In this document: piece by piece, positions 1-8,163 of the stretch
Position numbering within the stretch: the first letter of the stretch is position 1
Layout: each line of letters starts with the position of its first letter
Assembly (NCBI RefSeq): GCF_001305855.1
Contig: NZ_LIXZ01000004.1
Span: 62,001-126,000 of the forward strand
Direction of reading: 5' to 3'
Length of the DNA: 64,000 nt
Source of the DNA: Rossellomorea vietnamensis
GTDB lineage: Bacteria > Bacillota > Bacilli > Bacillales > Bacillaceae_B
Translations under genes and position numbers: made by a program
Notes under the pieces: model-generated
Told to the model about the DNA's origin: nothing
What the model saw: only the letters and a program-made list of their open reading frames with translations
The model's database searches: none

Positions 1-1
1 G

Positions 2-85
2 GAAGAAGAGAAATGGGCTTTCTTCCAACGTGTGCGTGATGAGGTGGGGGAAAGAATTCACCGTTTTGCGAGGACCGGTGAATAA
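2..85 (+). CDS. C-terminal end of an unidentified protein (partial)
   Basis: An open frame enters from the left edge and stops at TAA 83-85. The last 27 residues are charged and look helical, ending VGERIHRFARTGE. The start lies outside the window. I do not recognise the family. The gene converges on the minus-strand universal stress protein and shares the hairpin at 122-151. Confidence 0.5.
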   Translation, partial: EEEKWAFFQRVRDEVGERIHRFARTGE

Positions 86-121
86 AAACGCATAGCCAGT
101 AGTGGTTAATGGATAAAATTG

Positions 122-151
122 AACCCCTTCGGCCAGTGGGCTGAAGGGGTT
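122..151 (-). terminator. Rho-independent terminator, possibly bidirectional
   Basis: A stem of about 12 bp (AACCCCTTCGGC pairing with GCTGAAGGGGTT, one wobble pair) lies just beyond the stop of the minus-strand stress protein. On the minus strand it is followed by a T-rich stretch (CAATTTTATCC). Confidence 0.75.
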
Positions 152-154
152 ATG

Positions 155-571
155 TCATTTTACGATCATCACGGGACACTTCACTCTCTTTGCTACTTTG
201 TGACTCACACTTCCCAAGACCATTTCCTGAAGGGTGTTCAGCCCTCTGCTCCCAATCACCACTGCGTCGAATTGGTGTTCATTTGCATGCTTGACGATCG
301 TGGGACCCGGTTCACCGTGTAAATAATGTGTTGTATAATTAATCTTCGCGTGTTTGATTTTCTGTTCGATTAATAGAAGTTTCTTCTTTCTATGTTCAGC
401 AGCGTCGGTTCCCCAATGCTGCAGTACATCGTCTTTTGAATGTTTTCCATCAATGACATACACCACTTCAATGGTGCCATTTTTTTGGCAGGAGGCAAGG
501 GCGATGGCTTTTTCACTTGCTCTAATAGAATGGTCGGACCCATCTGTTGCTAATAAGATTTTATTGAACAT
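155..571 (-). CDS. Universal stress protein, UspA family
   Basis: A single-domain Usp of 138 residues, normal length for the family. The N-terminus FNKILLATDGS gives the first beta strand with the ATP-contacting Asp. The nucleotide loop GSRG followed by LGSVS about nine residues later matches the ATP-binding G-x2-G-x9-G-S pattern, so an ATP-binding Usp is likely. The start has GGAGA-type SD spacing (GAGAGGAGATTCAATC then ATG). It is divergent from the first SulP gene; a paralogue lies behind the second SulP gene (4122-4547), so stress protein and transporter seem functionally linked. Client or signal unknown. Confidence 0.9.
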   Translation of the reverse strand: MFNKILLATDGSDHSIRASEKAIALASCQKNGTIEVVYVIDGKHSKDDVLQHWGTDAAEHRKKKLLLIEQKIKHAKINYTTHYLHGEPGPTIVKHANEHQFDAVVIGSRGLNTLQEMVLGSVSHKVAKRVKCPVMIVK

Positions 572-742
572 GATTGAATCTCCTCTCTATGTTGTTTCAG
601 GATATGTAAGGTATTCGACTATAACCATCTATTATCCTTTACAATCATTTATAAAAATTAATAAAAGTTGAATCGTGTCGAAAACATGCGTTTACCTAAG
701 ATAATCAAAGAAAATAGGTGTTGTGACCGTTTTATTGGACGC

Positions 743-771
743 TTCACAACAAAAGGGTTTCGTTATATAAT
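743..771 (+). promoter_or_regulatory. Sigma-A-type promoter of the first SulP gene
   Basis: TTCACA (743-748), a 17-bp spacer and a perfect TATAAT (766-771). Transcription should start near 778, giving a leader of about 70 nt before the ATG at 848 that contains the hairpin 794-816. Confidence 0.7.
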
Positions 772-793
772 GTGCCTTGTGTTTAACGGACCC

Positions 794-816
794 GACTTTC
801 ATGAGAGTTGAAAGTC
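794..816 (+). promoter_or_regulatory. 5-prime leader hairpin with TGAGAGT loop (SulP-1)
   Basis: A perfect 8-bp stem, GACTTTCA paired with TGAAAGTC, closes the seven-base loop TGAGAGT. It begins about 16 nt after the predicted transcription start. There is no T-run, so it is not a terminator. The same loop on a different stem occurs at 2596-2619 before the second SulP gene. Confidence 0.6.
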
Positions 817-847
817 AAATAAAATTTTTCTTAAAAAGAGGTGCATA

Positions 848-2326
848 ATGAATATATCAACAATTAAATCTCAATGGTTAGGAAACATCCGCGGTGATGT
901 ACTGGCAGGGATGGTCGTGGCTATGGCCCTGATTCCTGAAGCCATTGCGTTCTCAATCATAGCAGGTGTCGATCCGATGGTCGGATTGTACGCTTCCTTC
1001 TGTATTGCCGTGGTCATTGCCTTTGTAGGGGGACGCCCCGGGATGATATCCGCAGCGACCGGTGCAACAGCCCTGGTGATGGTTAATCTTGTGGCCGATC
1101 ACGGGCTGCAGTATTTACTGGCCGCCACCATTCTGACGGGTGTCATTCAGATCATTATGGGTGTATGTAAGTTAGGACGATTAATGAAGTTTGTTCCGCG
1201 TTCCGTCATGATCGGTTTTGTGAATGCTTTGGCTATTCTGATCTTTACGGCGCAATTACCACACTTTATCGATGAATCATGGGTGATGTATGCGATGGTT
1301 GCCGGAGCGTTGGCGATTATTTATATTCTCCCACGCTTCACCAAAGCAGTTCCATCTCCTTTGGTCGCCATCATTGCCATCACAGTGGTCGCTGTTTTGA
1401 TCAATAGTGATGTGCGGACCGTGGGTGACATGGGGCAACTGACTCAGTCGTTACCAATTTTCTTGATCCCGGATATTCCGTTTACCTTTGAAACCTTACA
1501 GATCATTTTTCCCTATTCGCTTTCCATTGCGATTGTCGGATTGGTTGAATCCTTATTGACCGCATCCATCGTGGATGATATGACGGACACAACAAGTGAC
1601 AAGAACAAGGAAGCAAAGGGACAAGGAATGGCGAATATCGTTTCTGCTTTCTTTGGGGGTATGGCTGGTTGTGCGATGATCGGTCAATCGGTCATCAACG
1701 TGAAGTCAGGCGGGAGAGGACGTTTGTCTACATTGGTAGCCGGTGTATTCTTGATGATCCTGATCCTGTTGTTGAACGACTTCCTTGTCACGATTCCCAT
1801 GGCGGCACTAGTCGGAGTGATGTTCATGGTTTCCATCGGGACATTCGATTGGTCATCCATTAAGAATCTTCATAAAACACCATTAACTGATACGGTCGTA
1901 ATGTTGGCGACGGTCATTACGGTCCTCTTTACACATGATCTATCAAAAGGGGTACTGGTTGGAATCATTTTGAGTGCCATATTCTTTGCCTCCAAGATTT
2001 CGAAAGTGAAGATTACGACTCTATCAACCGATCAACCGCATAAGAAGGTGTATCGGGTATCAGGTCAGTTATTCTTTGCTTCCGTATCCGAGTTTGTTGA
2101 AGCATTTGATTTCACTGAACAGGTGAAAGAAGTGACGCTAGATCTTACAGATGCCCATCTTTGGGATGACTCGGCTGTAGGGGCCATTGATAAAGTGGTC
2201 ATCAAATATCACCAGAACGGTGTGAAAGTCACCTTGATTGGATTAAATGAAGAAAGCAATAAACTGGTGAATAGGTTGGCTGTTCACAATCAGCCTGGCG
2301 GTCTTGATAAAGCCGTCGGACATTAA
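848..2326 (+). CDS. SulP/SLC26-family anion transporter with STAS domain
   Basis: 492 residues. Roughly residues 15-380 are hydrophobic transmembrane segments with the SulP features GLYASF and [13 protein letters not shown] near the N-terminus; residues about 395-480 form a STAS domain ([20 protein letters not shown]). SulP proteins carry sulfate, bicarbonate, molybdate or other anions; the substrate cannot be told here. ATG 848 follows AAAGAGGTG. It is followed by its own terminator and then by a second, very similar SulP gene, apparently a tandem duplication. The leader carries a hairpin that may regulate it. Confidence 0.9.
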   Translation: MNISTIKSQWLGNIRGDVLAGMVVAMALIPEAIAFSIIAGVDPMVGLYASFCIAVVIAFVGGRPGMISAATGATALVMVNLVADHGLQYLLAATILTGVIQIIMGVCKLGRLMKFVPRSVMIGFVNALAILIFTAQLPHFIDESWVMYAMVAGALAIIYILPRFTKAVPSPLVAIIAITVVAVLINSDVRTVGDMGQLTQSLPIFLIPDIPFTFETLQIIFPYSLSIAIVGLVESLLTASIVDDMTDTTSDKNKEAKGQGMANIVSAFFGGMAGCAMIGQSVINVKSGGRGRLSTLVAGVFLMILILLLNDFLVTIPMAALVGVMFMVSIGTFDWSSIKNLHKTPLTDTVVMLATVITVLFTHDLSKGVLVGIILSAIFFASKISKVKITTLSTDQPHKKVYRVSGQLFFASVSEFVEAFDFTEQVKEVTLDLTDAHLWDDSAVGAIDKVVIKYHQNGVKVTLIGLNEESNKLVNRLAVHNQPGGLDKAVGH

Positions 2327-2332
2327 AGGAAC

Positions 2333-2367
2333 GCTCTTTGTCTATGAATGACAAAGAGCTTTTTTTC
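2333..2367 (+). terminator. Rho-independent terminator after SulP-1
   Basis: A perfect 10-bp stem GCTCTTTGTC / GACAAAGAGC with loop TATGAAT, followed by seven T. The remaining AT-rich gap to 2646 holds the next promoter and leader hairpin; no gene was seen there. Confidence 0.92.
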
Positions 2368-2546
2368 TGCGTGGAAAAGACGAAAAAGAGATAAATGCAT
2401 AATGTTTTTGAAAGGGTATTATATATTTAGTTATACTCAGTTATAAAAGAATACATTTAATTATAAAAAGATATATTTACATAGTATATGAAAGAATATA
2501 AAAGCATACATGAGTTATTCTTGTATGGTCCCGCTTTCATTGCGTT

Positions 2547-2574
2547 TTGGAGGATGAAAAATATGTGGTATGAT
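2547..2574 (+). promoter_or_regulatory. Probable promoter of the second SulP gene
   Basis: TTGGAG (2547-2552), a 16-bp spacer and TATGAT (2569-2574) preceded by TGG, an extended -10. The predicted start near 2581 places the leader hairpin at about +16, the same position as in SulP-1. Confidence 0.5.
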
Positions 2575-2595
2575 TCTAGCTGTTGATAACGGATA

Positions 2596-2619
2596 TGCTC
2601 ATCGTGAGAGTCGAGAGCA
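2596..2619 (+). promoter_or_regulatory. 5-prime leader hairpin with TGAGAGT loop (SulP-2)
   Basis: TGCTC-a-TCG pairs with CGA-GAGCA (one bulged A at 2601) and closes the loop TGAGAGT (2605-2611), identical to the loop at 802-808. The stem sequence differs from that of SulP-1, so loop conservation with changed stems suggests the structure is under selection. Confidence 0.6.
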
Positions 2620-2646
2620 GTTACTACTTTAGAAAGAGGTGCTGAA

Positions 2647-4107
2647 TTGAACACACAGTCATTGAAGAAAAGTTGGTTCGGAAACATAAAAGGTGATGTG
2701 TTATCAGGGATCGTAGTGGCACTGGCACTTATACCTGAAGCGATCGCCTTTTCCATTATTGCTGGTGTGGATCCGATGGTCGGATTGTACGCTTCCTTTT
2801 GTATTTCGGTTGTCGTTGCCTTTTTAGGCGGGCGTCCGGGTATGATTTCCGGTGCCACTGGTGCGATGGCCTTGTTGATGGTCACCCTTATTGCTGATCA
2901 CGGTTTACAATATTTACTCGCAGCCACGATCATTACCGGGGTTTTACAATTATTATTTGGAGTATTTAAACTTGCGAGCGTCATGAAATTTGTCCCGCGT
3001 TCGGTTATGGTTGGGTTCGTGAATGCCCTTGGAATCTTAATCTTCACTTCACAGCTGCAACATTTTGAAGGGGAAGGCTGGATCATGTACGGTTTGGTGG
3101 CGTTAACGTTAGCGATCATTTATATTTTACCGCGATTCACGAAGGCGGTTCCTTCTACATTGGTGGCCATCATCGTCGTCACCATCATTGCAGTCGTTGG
3201 TAACATTGATATAAGAACCGTAGGGGATTTGGGTACGCTTAAACAAGAATTACCTGTTTTCCTCTTACCGGATATTCCACTCACATTTGAAACGTTGAAA
3301 ATTGTCTTTCCTTATTCATTGGCCCTTGCTGTGGTCGGTTTACTGGAATCACTCTTGACCTCCACCATCGTGGATGACATGACAGATTCTACCAGTGACA
3401 AAAATAAGGAAAGTCGTGGACAGGGTTATGCAAATATGGTCACAGGGTTCTTTGGAGGAATGGCCGGCTGTGCCATGATCGGACAATCGGTCATCAATGT
3501 GAAATCTGGGGGAAAAGGACGGTTATCTTCCCTTGTGGCAGGAGTATTCCTGATGTTTCTCATCATTGTACTTGGCGGAACCGTTGTCCAGATTCCGATG
3601 GCAGCCCTTGCCGGGGTCATGATCATGGTGTCCATCGGAACATTTGATTGGTCATCCGTTAAAAATATTCATAAATTGCCTAGAACAGATGCAGCTGTCA
3701 TGCTTATTACGGTCCTGACCGTGGTGTTTACTCATGATCTGTCCAAAGGAGTCTTTGCTGGAGTTCTACTGAGTGCGATATTCTTTGCAGCCAAAATATC
3801 TAAAGTGGAAGTCACAGAAGAGGTACACCCTGCAAGAAAGCAGACCACCTATTATGTCAATGGGCAAATCTTCTTTGCATCGGTCAGTGATCTACTCAAA
3901 AAGTTTAATTTCGCCTCAGACTTACAATCTGTTGAAATCAATCTGAAGAATGCCCATTTGTGGGATGATTCAGCTGTTGGAGCATTCGACAAAATTGAAA
4001 CGAAGTTCGAACAGCAGAACATTTCCGTATTCTACACCGGCTTAAATGAAGAAAGCCAAAAGCTAAAGAATCGGATGGGTGGTTTATCTAAAGCATCAGG
4101 ACATTAA
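2647..4107 (+). CDS. SulP/SLC26-family anion transporter with STAS domain, second copy
   Basis: 486 residues, TTG start at 2647 placed by AAAGAGGTG. Most positions match the upstream SulP by eye ([34 protein letters not shown] core [16 protein letters not shown]). The most divergent part is the linker before the STAS domain and the STAS N-terminus. The next gene (Usp) begins 14 nt after the stop, so transporter and stress protein are probably co-transcribed. Substrate unknown. Two retained copies with separate promoters suggest distinct regulation or affinity. Confidence 0.9.
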   Translation: MNTQSLKKSWFGNIKGDVLSGIVVALALIPEAIAFSIIAGVDPMVGLYASFCISVVVAFLGGRPGMISGATGAMALLMVTLIADHGLQYLLAATIITGVLQLLFGVFKLASVMKFVPRSVMVGFVNALGILIFTSQLQHFEGEGWIMYGLVALTLAIIYILPRFTKAVPSTLVAIIVVTIIAVVGNIDIRTVGDLGTLKQELPVFLLPDIPLTFETLKIVFPYSLALAVVGLLESLLTSTIVDDMTDSTSDKNKESRGQGYANMVTGFFGGMAGCAMIGQSVINVKSGGKGRLSSLVAGVFLMFLIIVLGGTVVQIPMAALAGVMIMVSIGTFDWSSVKNIHKLPRTDAAVMLITVLTVVFTHDLSKGVFAGVLLSAIFFAAKISKVEVTEEVHPARKQTTYYVNGQIFFASVSDLLKKFNFASDLQSVEINLKNAHLWDDSAVGAFDKIETKFEQQNISVFYTGLNEESQKLKNRMGGLSKASGH

Positions 4108-4121
4108 GTCAGGAGAAAGTA

Positions 4122-4547
4122 GTGAATCTTATGTACAAACGAATTCTGTTAGCCGCTGATGGTTCGGAACATTCGAAGCGCTCAGCTCAGCACGCCATTG
4201 AGTTGGCATTGAAGTTTGATAGTGTGGTAGATTTAGTATATGTAGTGGATGGGGACACTTCAAAGTACGACGTTCTCCATCATGGGAATACGATTGAAAG
4301 GGAGGAAGCCCGGAAGAAGAGGGTGCATCCCCTTGATGAAATGCTGGAGGAATCCGGTGTAAGCCACAACATTCACATGTTACACGGTGAACCTGGACCG
4401 ATGATCATCGACTATTCGGAAGAACTTCAATCTGACCTCATTGTCATCGGGAGCCGAGGACTGAATTCCCTTCAAACGATGATATTGGGAAGTGTCAGCC
4501 ATAAAGTCGTCAAACATGCCAAATGTCCGGTCATCGTCATTAAGTAA
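4122..4547 (+). CDS. Universal stress protein, UspA family
   Basis: 141 residues from GTG 4122, which is 6 nt after AGGAG (4111-4115); an ATG at 4131 (MYKRILL) would match the family N-terminus but is 15 nt from the SD. The ATP-binding pattern GSRG then LGSVS is present, with ADGSEHS near the N-terminus. It is close to the Usp at 155-571, so the locus is symmetrical: Usp, SulP, SulP, Usp. Followed by a strong terminator, making it the last gene of the SulP-2 unit. Confidence 0.9.
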   Translation: MNLMYKRILLAADGSEHSKRSAQHAIELALKFDSVVDLVYVVDGDTSKYDVLHHGNTIEREEARKKRVHPLDEMLEESGVSHNIHMLHGEPGPMIIDYSEELQSDLIVIGSRGLNSLQTMILGSVSHKVVKHAKCPVIVIK

Positions 4548-4553
4548 TCTTAC

Positions 4554-4585
4554 GGTTGATCCCTTTCTGCGGATCAACCTTTTTG
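4554..4585 (+). terminator. Rho-independent terminator after SulP-2/Usp
   Basis: Perfect 9-bp stem GGTTGATCC / GGATCAACC with loop CTTTCTGC, then TTTTTG. Confidence 0.93.
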
Positions 4586-4630
4586 TTTCATATCATAGTT
4601 GAAAGTGAAGGATAAGGAGGGGAAGGAGAA

Positions 4631-5908
4631 ATGGTACATAACAGTCAAACGGTACCTTTCCAATCAAAGATGTATTATGGATGGTATATCGTCGGAATTG
4701 CTGCTTTAGGTGTTTTCTTTTCGGGACCTGGGCAAACCTATTCTGTCTCTGTATTTATCGATGCTTATATCCGGGAGTTTGGTTGGGGTCGGTCAGAAGT
4801 CTCTTCCATCTATTCGGCAGCCACTCTGGTTGCGGGTCTTTGCATGTTTTTTGTTGGACGGTTCATCGACCGATTCGGACAAAGGAGAATGATGGTGACA
4901 GTCTCCGTATTATTGGGGCTGGCCTGTTTATGGAACAGCATGGTAAGCAGTCTTGTAATGTTGTTTATCGGTTTTTTCTTATTGCGTATCTTGGGTCAGG
5001 GATCGATGACCCTGATGCCCAACACCCTGGTCCCTCAATGGTTTATATCCAAGAGGGGGAAGGCGTTAAGCTATATGGCGATCGGAGGGTTTGCAAGTTC
5101 TGCCCTGTTTCCCGTCGTCAACGCATGGCTGCTGGCTGAATTCGGTTGGAGATTTTCCTGGTTGTTCTGGGGAAGCATCTTGATCATCCTTATTGCCCCA
5201 CTCATGTATTATTTTGTCCGGAATCGTCCTGAAGATGTTGGGCTATTGCCGGATGGACACTCGAAGCGGTTTTCAACAACCGATAAAGAGACAGAATTGG
5301 TACACGAAGAGAATTGGAGTTTGCAGGAGGCCATGAAGACCCGCTCATTTTGGCTGATCTTATTTTGCGTAAGCATCCCGGCCATCATCAATACGGGAAT
5401 CACCTTCCACTTGATCTCCATCTTCAAATGGAATCACCTCTCGGGTGGAATGGCGGCCGGTGTGTTAAGCTTAATGGCCCTCATTGGCTTCCCCATCACG
5501 CTAGTGGCAGGAAGGGTCCTCGACCGGGTCAAAGTGAACTATGTGCTGGCGGGGATCTTCCTGGGAGAAATCATTTTTACGTTATTTCTGTTAACCACAC
5601 ATTCCACCCTCACAGCCATAATCTTTGGGGTTCTATGGGGAATCAGCGGCGGCTTCGAGAGAATCGCCCTTAACTACGTATGGGCAAGTTATTACGGCAG
5701 AGCGTCCCTCGGCAGCATAAAAGGGACAGCGACAACGGTCATGGTCATCGGGTCTGCCTTCGGTCCACTGCCGTTCGGATACGCGTTTGATTACTTTGGC
5801 GGATATTCTCAGATACTCATCCTGTCCACGGTCATGCCATTACTTGGGTTCATCTGTGCCATCATTGCGAAAAAGCCCGATAAACAGAATCTTCTACTGA
5901 AAGGATAA
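4631..5908 (+). CDS. Major facilitator superfamily transporter
   Basis: 425 residues with about 12 hydrophobic segments. The loop 2-3 motif is clear in the first half (GRFIDRFGQRRMM) and degenerate in the second (GRVLDRVKVNYV). The aromatic N-terminus (YYGWYIVG) resembles the oxalate/formate antiporter and monocarboxylate branch, but this is only an impression and the substrate is unknown. ATG 4631 follows GGAGGGGAAGGAG. A small XRE-type gene starts 6 nt after the stop, suggesting co-transcription with a possible regulator. Confidence 0.85.
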   Translation: MVHNSQTVPFQSKMYYGWYIVGIAALGVFFSGPGQTYSVSVFIDAYIREFGWGRSEVSSIYSAATLVAGLCMFFVGRFIDRFGQRRMMVTVSVLLGLACLWNSMVSSLVMLFIGFFLLRILGQGSMTLMPNTLVPQWFISKRGKALSYMAIGGFASSALFPVVNAWLLAEFGWRFSWLFWGSILIILIAPLMYYFVRNRPEDVGLLPDGHSKRFSTTDKETELVHEENWSLQEAMKTRSFWLILFCVSIPAIINTGITFHLISIFKWNHLSGGMAAGVLSLMALIGFPITLVAGRVLDRVKVNYVLAGIFLGEIIFTLFLLTTHSTLTAIIFGVLWGISGGFERIALNYVWASYYGRASLGSIKGTATTVMVIGSAFGPLPFGYAFDYFGGYSQILILSTVMPLLGFICAIIAKKPDKQNLLLKG

Positions 5909-5914
5909 AAGCCA

Positions 5915-6109
5915 TTGGATAAAGAGACCGTCATGTTCATCCGGAAAGAAAACGGTTTGACTCAACGTGCTTTCGCAGAGGTCATCAGATGCAGTTATTC
6001 ACTCATTGCCCTAGTCGAATGCGGAAAACGCAGAGTGACAAGCAATCTTGAACATAAGATCAGAACCGCTTTCCCGGATGGTCAAAAAAGAACGAAAAAA
6101 AGGTCGTGA
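5915..6109 (+). CDS. Small XRE-type helix-turn-helix protein
   Basis: 64 residues from TTG 5915, SD AAAGGA overlapping the end of the MFS gene. The segment LTQRAFAEVIRCSYSLIALV is a Cro/CI-type helix-turn-helix, followed by a short basic tail. It is essentially a lone DNA-binding domain. Position directly behind the transporter suggests it controls that gene, but its target is not shown. The TGA lies inside the following terminator stem. Confidence 0.75.
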   Translation: MDKETVMFIRKENGLTQRAFAEVIRCSYSLIALVECGKRRVTSNLEHKIRTAFPDGQKRTKKRS

Positions 6110-6129
6110 ACATTTCACGACCTTTTTTA
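6095..6129. terminator. Bidirectional Rho-independent terminator
   Basis: Stem AGGTCGTGAA / TTCACGACCT with A-run on one side and T-run on the other, between convergent genes. It encodes the last codons of the plus-strand HTH protein. Confidence 0.9.
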
Positions 6130-6309
6130 TAGGCGTTCCCCATTCTTCAAACGCTCGATATATTCACTCAGGTCCTCTTTCTTTACCCGCCAGTGACGCC
6201 CGATTTTAAAACCCGGCAGTTTTCCTTCTTGTACTAATTTATATGTTGTCATTTCACTTAGCTGCAAGTATTCCGCAACCTGTGCAACGGTCATAATCTC
6301 TCTCGTCAT
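6127..6309 (-). CDS. Excisionase-type (HTH_17, MerR-like) DNA-binding protein
   Basis: 60 residues forming one winged helix domain: MTVAQVAEYLQLSEMTTYKL followed by GKLPGFKIGRHWRVKKEDL. This is the helix-turn-helix family shared by phage excisionases and many small Bacillus regulators. No integrase, attachment site or phage gene lies nearby, so a regulatory role is more likely than excision. ATG at 6309 is preceded by TAGGAGGCACCTTA on the minus strand. Confidence 0.82.
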   Translation of the reverse strand: MTREIMTVAQVAEYLQLSEMTTYKLVQEGKLPGFKIGRHWRVKKEDLSEYIERLKNGERL

Positions 6310-6407
6310 TAAGGTGCCTCCTAATCCTACTTTACTACTTATGATAACACAAACCGCGACATTCGGAAAAAGAGAACCATGGGTAACGGAAGATAATTTT
6401 TTTAGAA

Positions 6408-6421
6408 GAGGGACGGACCTT
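6408..6421 (+). repeat. Copy of the GAGGGACGGACCT motif (intergenic)
   Basis: GAGGGACGGACCTT in the gap between the small HTH gene and the GNAT gene. Matching copies occur in intergenic DNA at 33142-33156 and at the end of the kinase gene at 25886-25898. Function unknown. Confidence 0.45.
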
Positions 6422-6588
6422 AACAGAAAAATCAGTCATACCGGAAGAGCCGAGGATAAAAGTGTTGAGTGGTTTGCATGGTTTTGAAATAATTAGGGTG
6501 GGATTGAGTATTTAAAGGAAAACCAATAACCAACAGAGAAATACCTACATAAGAGATTACACAAGCTGATGACAAGGGAATGATAGTG

Positions 6589-7128
6589 ATGAATCTGAAA
6601 TACGAAGTGATTCCTGAAGAACAAGCCGAGTTATGCCGGGGTTTGTGCAATGAACTGATGCTTTTCCAAAAGTCGAAGGCATTCATTGCGCCGGAACGGT
6701 TTGACACGATGAATTTTGACACACGGATGCTGCCATCGATTCGAAGTGCCGTACATAATTATCTTGTGATCGTGAAAGATCCCGAAAATAATGAAGTGAT
6801 CGCCTATGTGTATACCAACATATCACCGAAGGAGGCGTATTCGAATGGTTTTGCCACGTTTTTCGACCTATCCTCTGTACAAAAAGAAAACGTTGGCTGC
6901 TTATCGCAATTTTATATTAAAGAAGGGTATCGACAACTCGGTATCGGATCGAAGCTTTTCAACATGTCGATGGAGTGGTTGAAATCGTTCGAAGACATCG
7001 AGGACTATTTTGTCTTTACTTCGAATGGAAACCTTGAGGCACTGGAATTTTACAGAAGAAAAGGGTTCTCGGTTTCTCATGACATTTTGGACGGATTTAT
7101 CACAGTTTTACGAAGCAAAAGGAAGTAG
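6589..7128 (+). CDS. GNAT-family N-acetyltransferase
   Basis: 179 residues from ATG 6589, which is 9 nt after AAGGGA; the ATG at 6580 sits directly against the SD and is unlikely. The acetyl-CoA-binding signature is [11 protein letters not shown], preceded by a beta strand (LSQFYIKE) and followed by a C-terminal strand-helix ([16 protein letters not shown]), the usual GNAT order. Substrate unknown. It is followed after 16 nt by the frataxin-like gene, with a second DUF1801-type gene behind it, and the three probably form one transcript ending at the terminator 8132-8163. Confidence 0.85.
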   Translation: MNLKYEVIPEEQAELCRGLCNELMLFQKSKAFIAPERFDTMNFDTRMLPSIRSAVHNYLVIVKDPENNEVIAYVYTNISPKEAYSNGFATFFDLSSVQKENVGCLSQFYIKEGYRQLGIGSKLFNMSMEWLKSFEDIEDYFVFTSNGNLEALEFYRRKGFSVSHDILDGFITVLRSKRK

Positions 7129-7144
7129 TGAAGGAGGAAAACAA

Positions 7145-7516
7145 ATGGAAGTCTTTTCAACCTATTTAGCCGGGATGGATCATCCCGATCACCGCACCCG
7201 GATGGAGGAAATCCTGACGTGGGTGCAGGAAACATTCCCGCAACTGGAACCAGCCATCAAGTGGAATACCCCGATGTTTACGGATCACGGGACCTTTATC
7301 CTTGGGATCTCGACTGCGAAGCATCATGTGAGTGTTGCACCGGAGGAGGTCACGATGGTCCATTTTGCCGACCGTATTAAAGAAGCAGGATACAGTGCGA
7401 CGAAAGGATTGTATCGCATCCCTTGGAAAGATTCCGTCGATTACAGATTGCTTGAAGATATGATCATCTATAATATTCAGGAAAAAGCTGAATTCACAGG
7501 CTTTTGGCGAAAATAG
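7145..7516 (+). CDS. fra: Frataxin-like iron chaperone (Fra/YdhG, DUF1801)
   Basis: 123 residues starting at ATG 7145 behind GAAGGAGGAAAAC. The pattern [39 protein letters not shown] and the C-terminal FWRK closely match Bacillus YdhG, described as a frataxin-fold protein that supplies iron for Fe-S and heme assembly. Length is normal. Whether it does this here is inference from the family. A DUF1801/OmdA relative follows immediately. Confidence 0.85.
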   Translation: MEVFSTYLAGMDHPDHRTRMEEILTWVQETFPQLEPAIKWNTPMFTDHGTFILGISTAKHHVSVAPEEVTMVHFADRIKEAGYSATKGLYRIPWKDSVDYRLLEDMIIYNIQEKAEFTGFWRK

Positions 7517-7532
7517 AAGAAGGGAGCGTTAC

Positions 7533-8129
7533 ATGTTGATTAAGCCGAATCGCAAGGTTGATGGATTTATTAAAAAAGCGAAACAGTGGAAGGAAGAATA
7601 TGAGCGCCTGAGAAGTATGCTCATTTCTTTTGAAGAACTGGAAGAGGACATCAAGTGGATGCATCCCTGTTACACATTAGAAGGAAAAAACATCGTGTTG
7701 ATGCATGGATTTAAAGACTACTGTGCCCTTCTGTTTCACAAAGGGGCGTTACTCAAGGATCCTCAAGGGATTCTGATCCAACAGACGGAGAATGTGCAGG
7801 CAGCCCGGCAGATCCGGTTCACCAGTGCAGAAGAGATCATTGAAATGAAGCCGATCCTGGAAGCATATATACAGGAAGCGATCGAAGTTGAAAAAGCGGG
7901 TCTGAAAGTGGAACTGAAAAAGACGGAAGAATATCCTGTCCCAGACGAACTGCAGCAGAAATTCGGGGAAATGCCTGAATTGAAAACGGCTTTTGAAAAA
8001 CTGACGCCTGGCCGTCAGAGGGCATATATTCTTTATATTTCAAAAGCGAAGCAAGCAAAAACCCGGGAGTCGAGGGTTGAAAAATATGTGCAGCATATTT
8101 TAGACGGTAAGGGAATGAATGATGAATAA
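7533..8129 (+). CDS. YdeI-type protein (DUF1801 plus OmdA-like C-terminus)
   Basis: 198 residues. The N-terminal half is a DUF1801 domain (DIKWMHPCYTLEGKNIVLMH, then LLFHKGALL) related to the preceding frataxin-like protein; the C-terminal part (FEKLTPGRQRAYILYISKAK) is the YdeI/OmpD-associated domain. Biochemical role is not established. ATG 7533 follows AGAAGGGAG, 16 nt after the preceding stop, consistent with one operon. The terminator follows directly. Confidence 0.82.
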   Translation: MLIKPNRKVDGFIKKAKQWKEEYERLRSMLISFEELEEDIKWMHPCYTLEGKNIVLMHGFKDYCALLFHKGALLKDPQGILIQQTENVQAARQIRFTSAEEIIEMKPILEAYIQEAIEVEKAGLKVELKKTEEYPVPDELQQKFGEMPELKTAFEKLTPGRQRAYILYISKAKQAKTRESRVEKYVQHILDGKGMNDE

Positions 8130-8131
8130 GG

Positions 8132-8163
8132 AAAAGGGATGAGCTCTAACCTCATCCCTTTTT
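8132..8163. terminator. Bidirectional Rho-independent terminator
   Basis: AAAAGGGATGAG / CTCATCCCTTTTT around loop CTCTAAC, between convergent genes. The stop codon of the minus-strand deacetylase lies in the stem. Confidence 0.92.

Noticed and set aside
2457-2885. Minus-strand ORF of 142 residues
   Set aside because: Mostly antisense to the second SulP gene and its promoter region; no SD and no family-like sequence.
6127-6309. Excisionase marking an integrated element
   Set aside because: No integrase, phage genes or attachment repeats nearby; small HTH_17 proteins are common as ordinary regulators.
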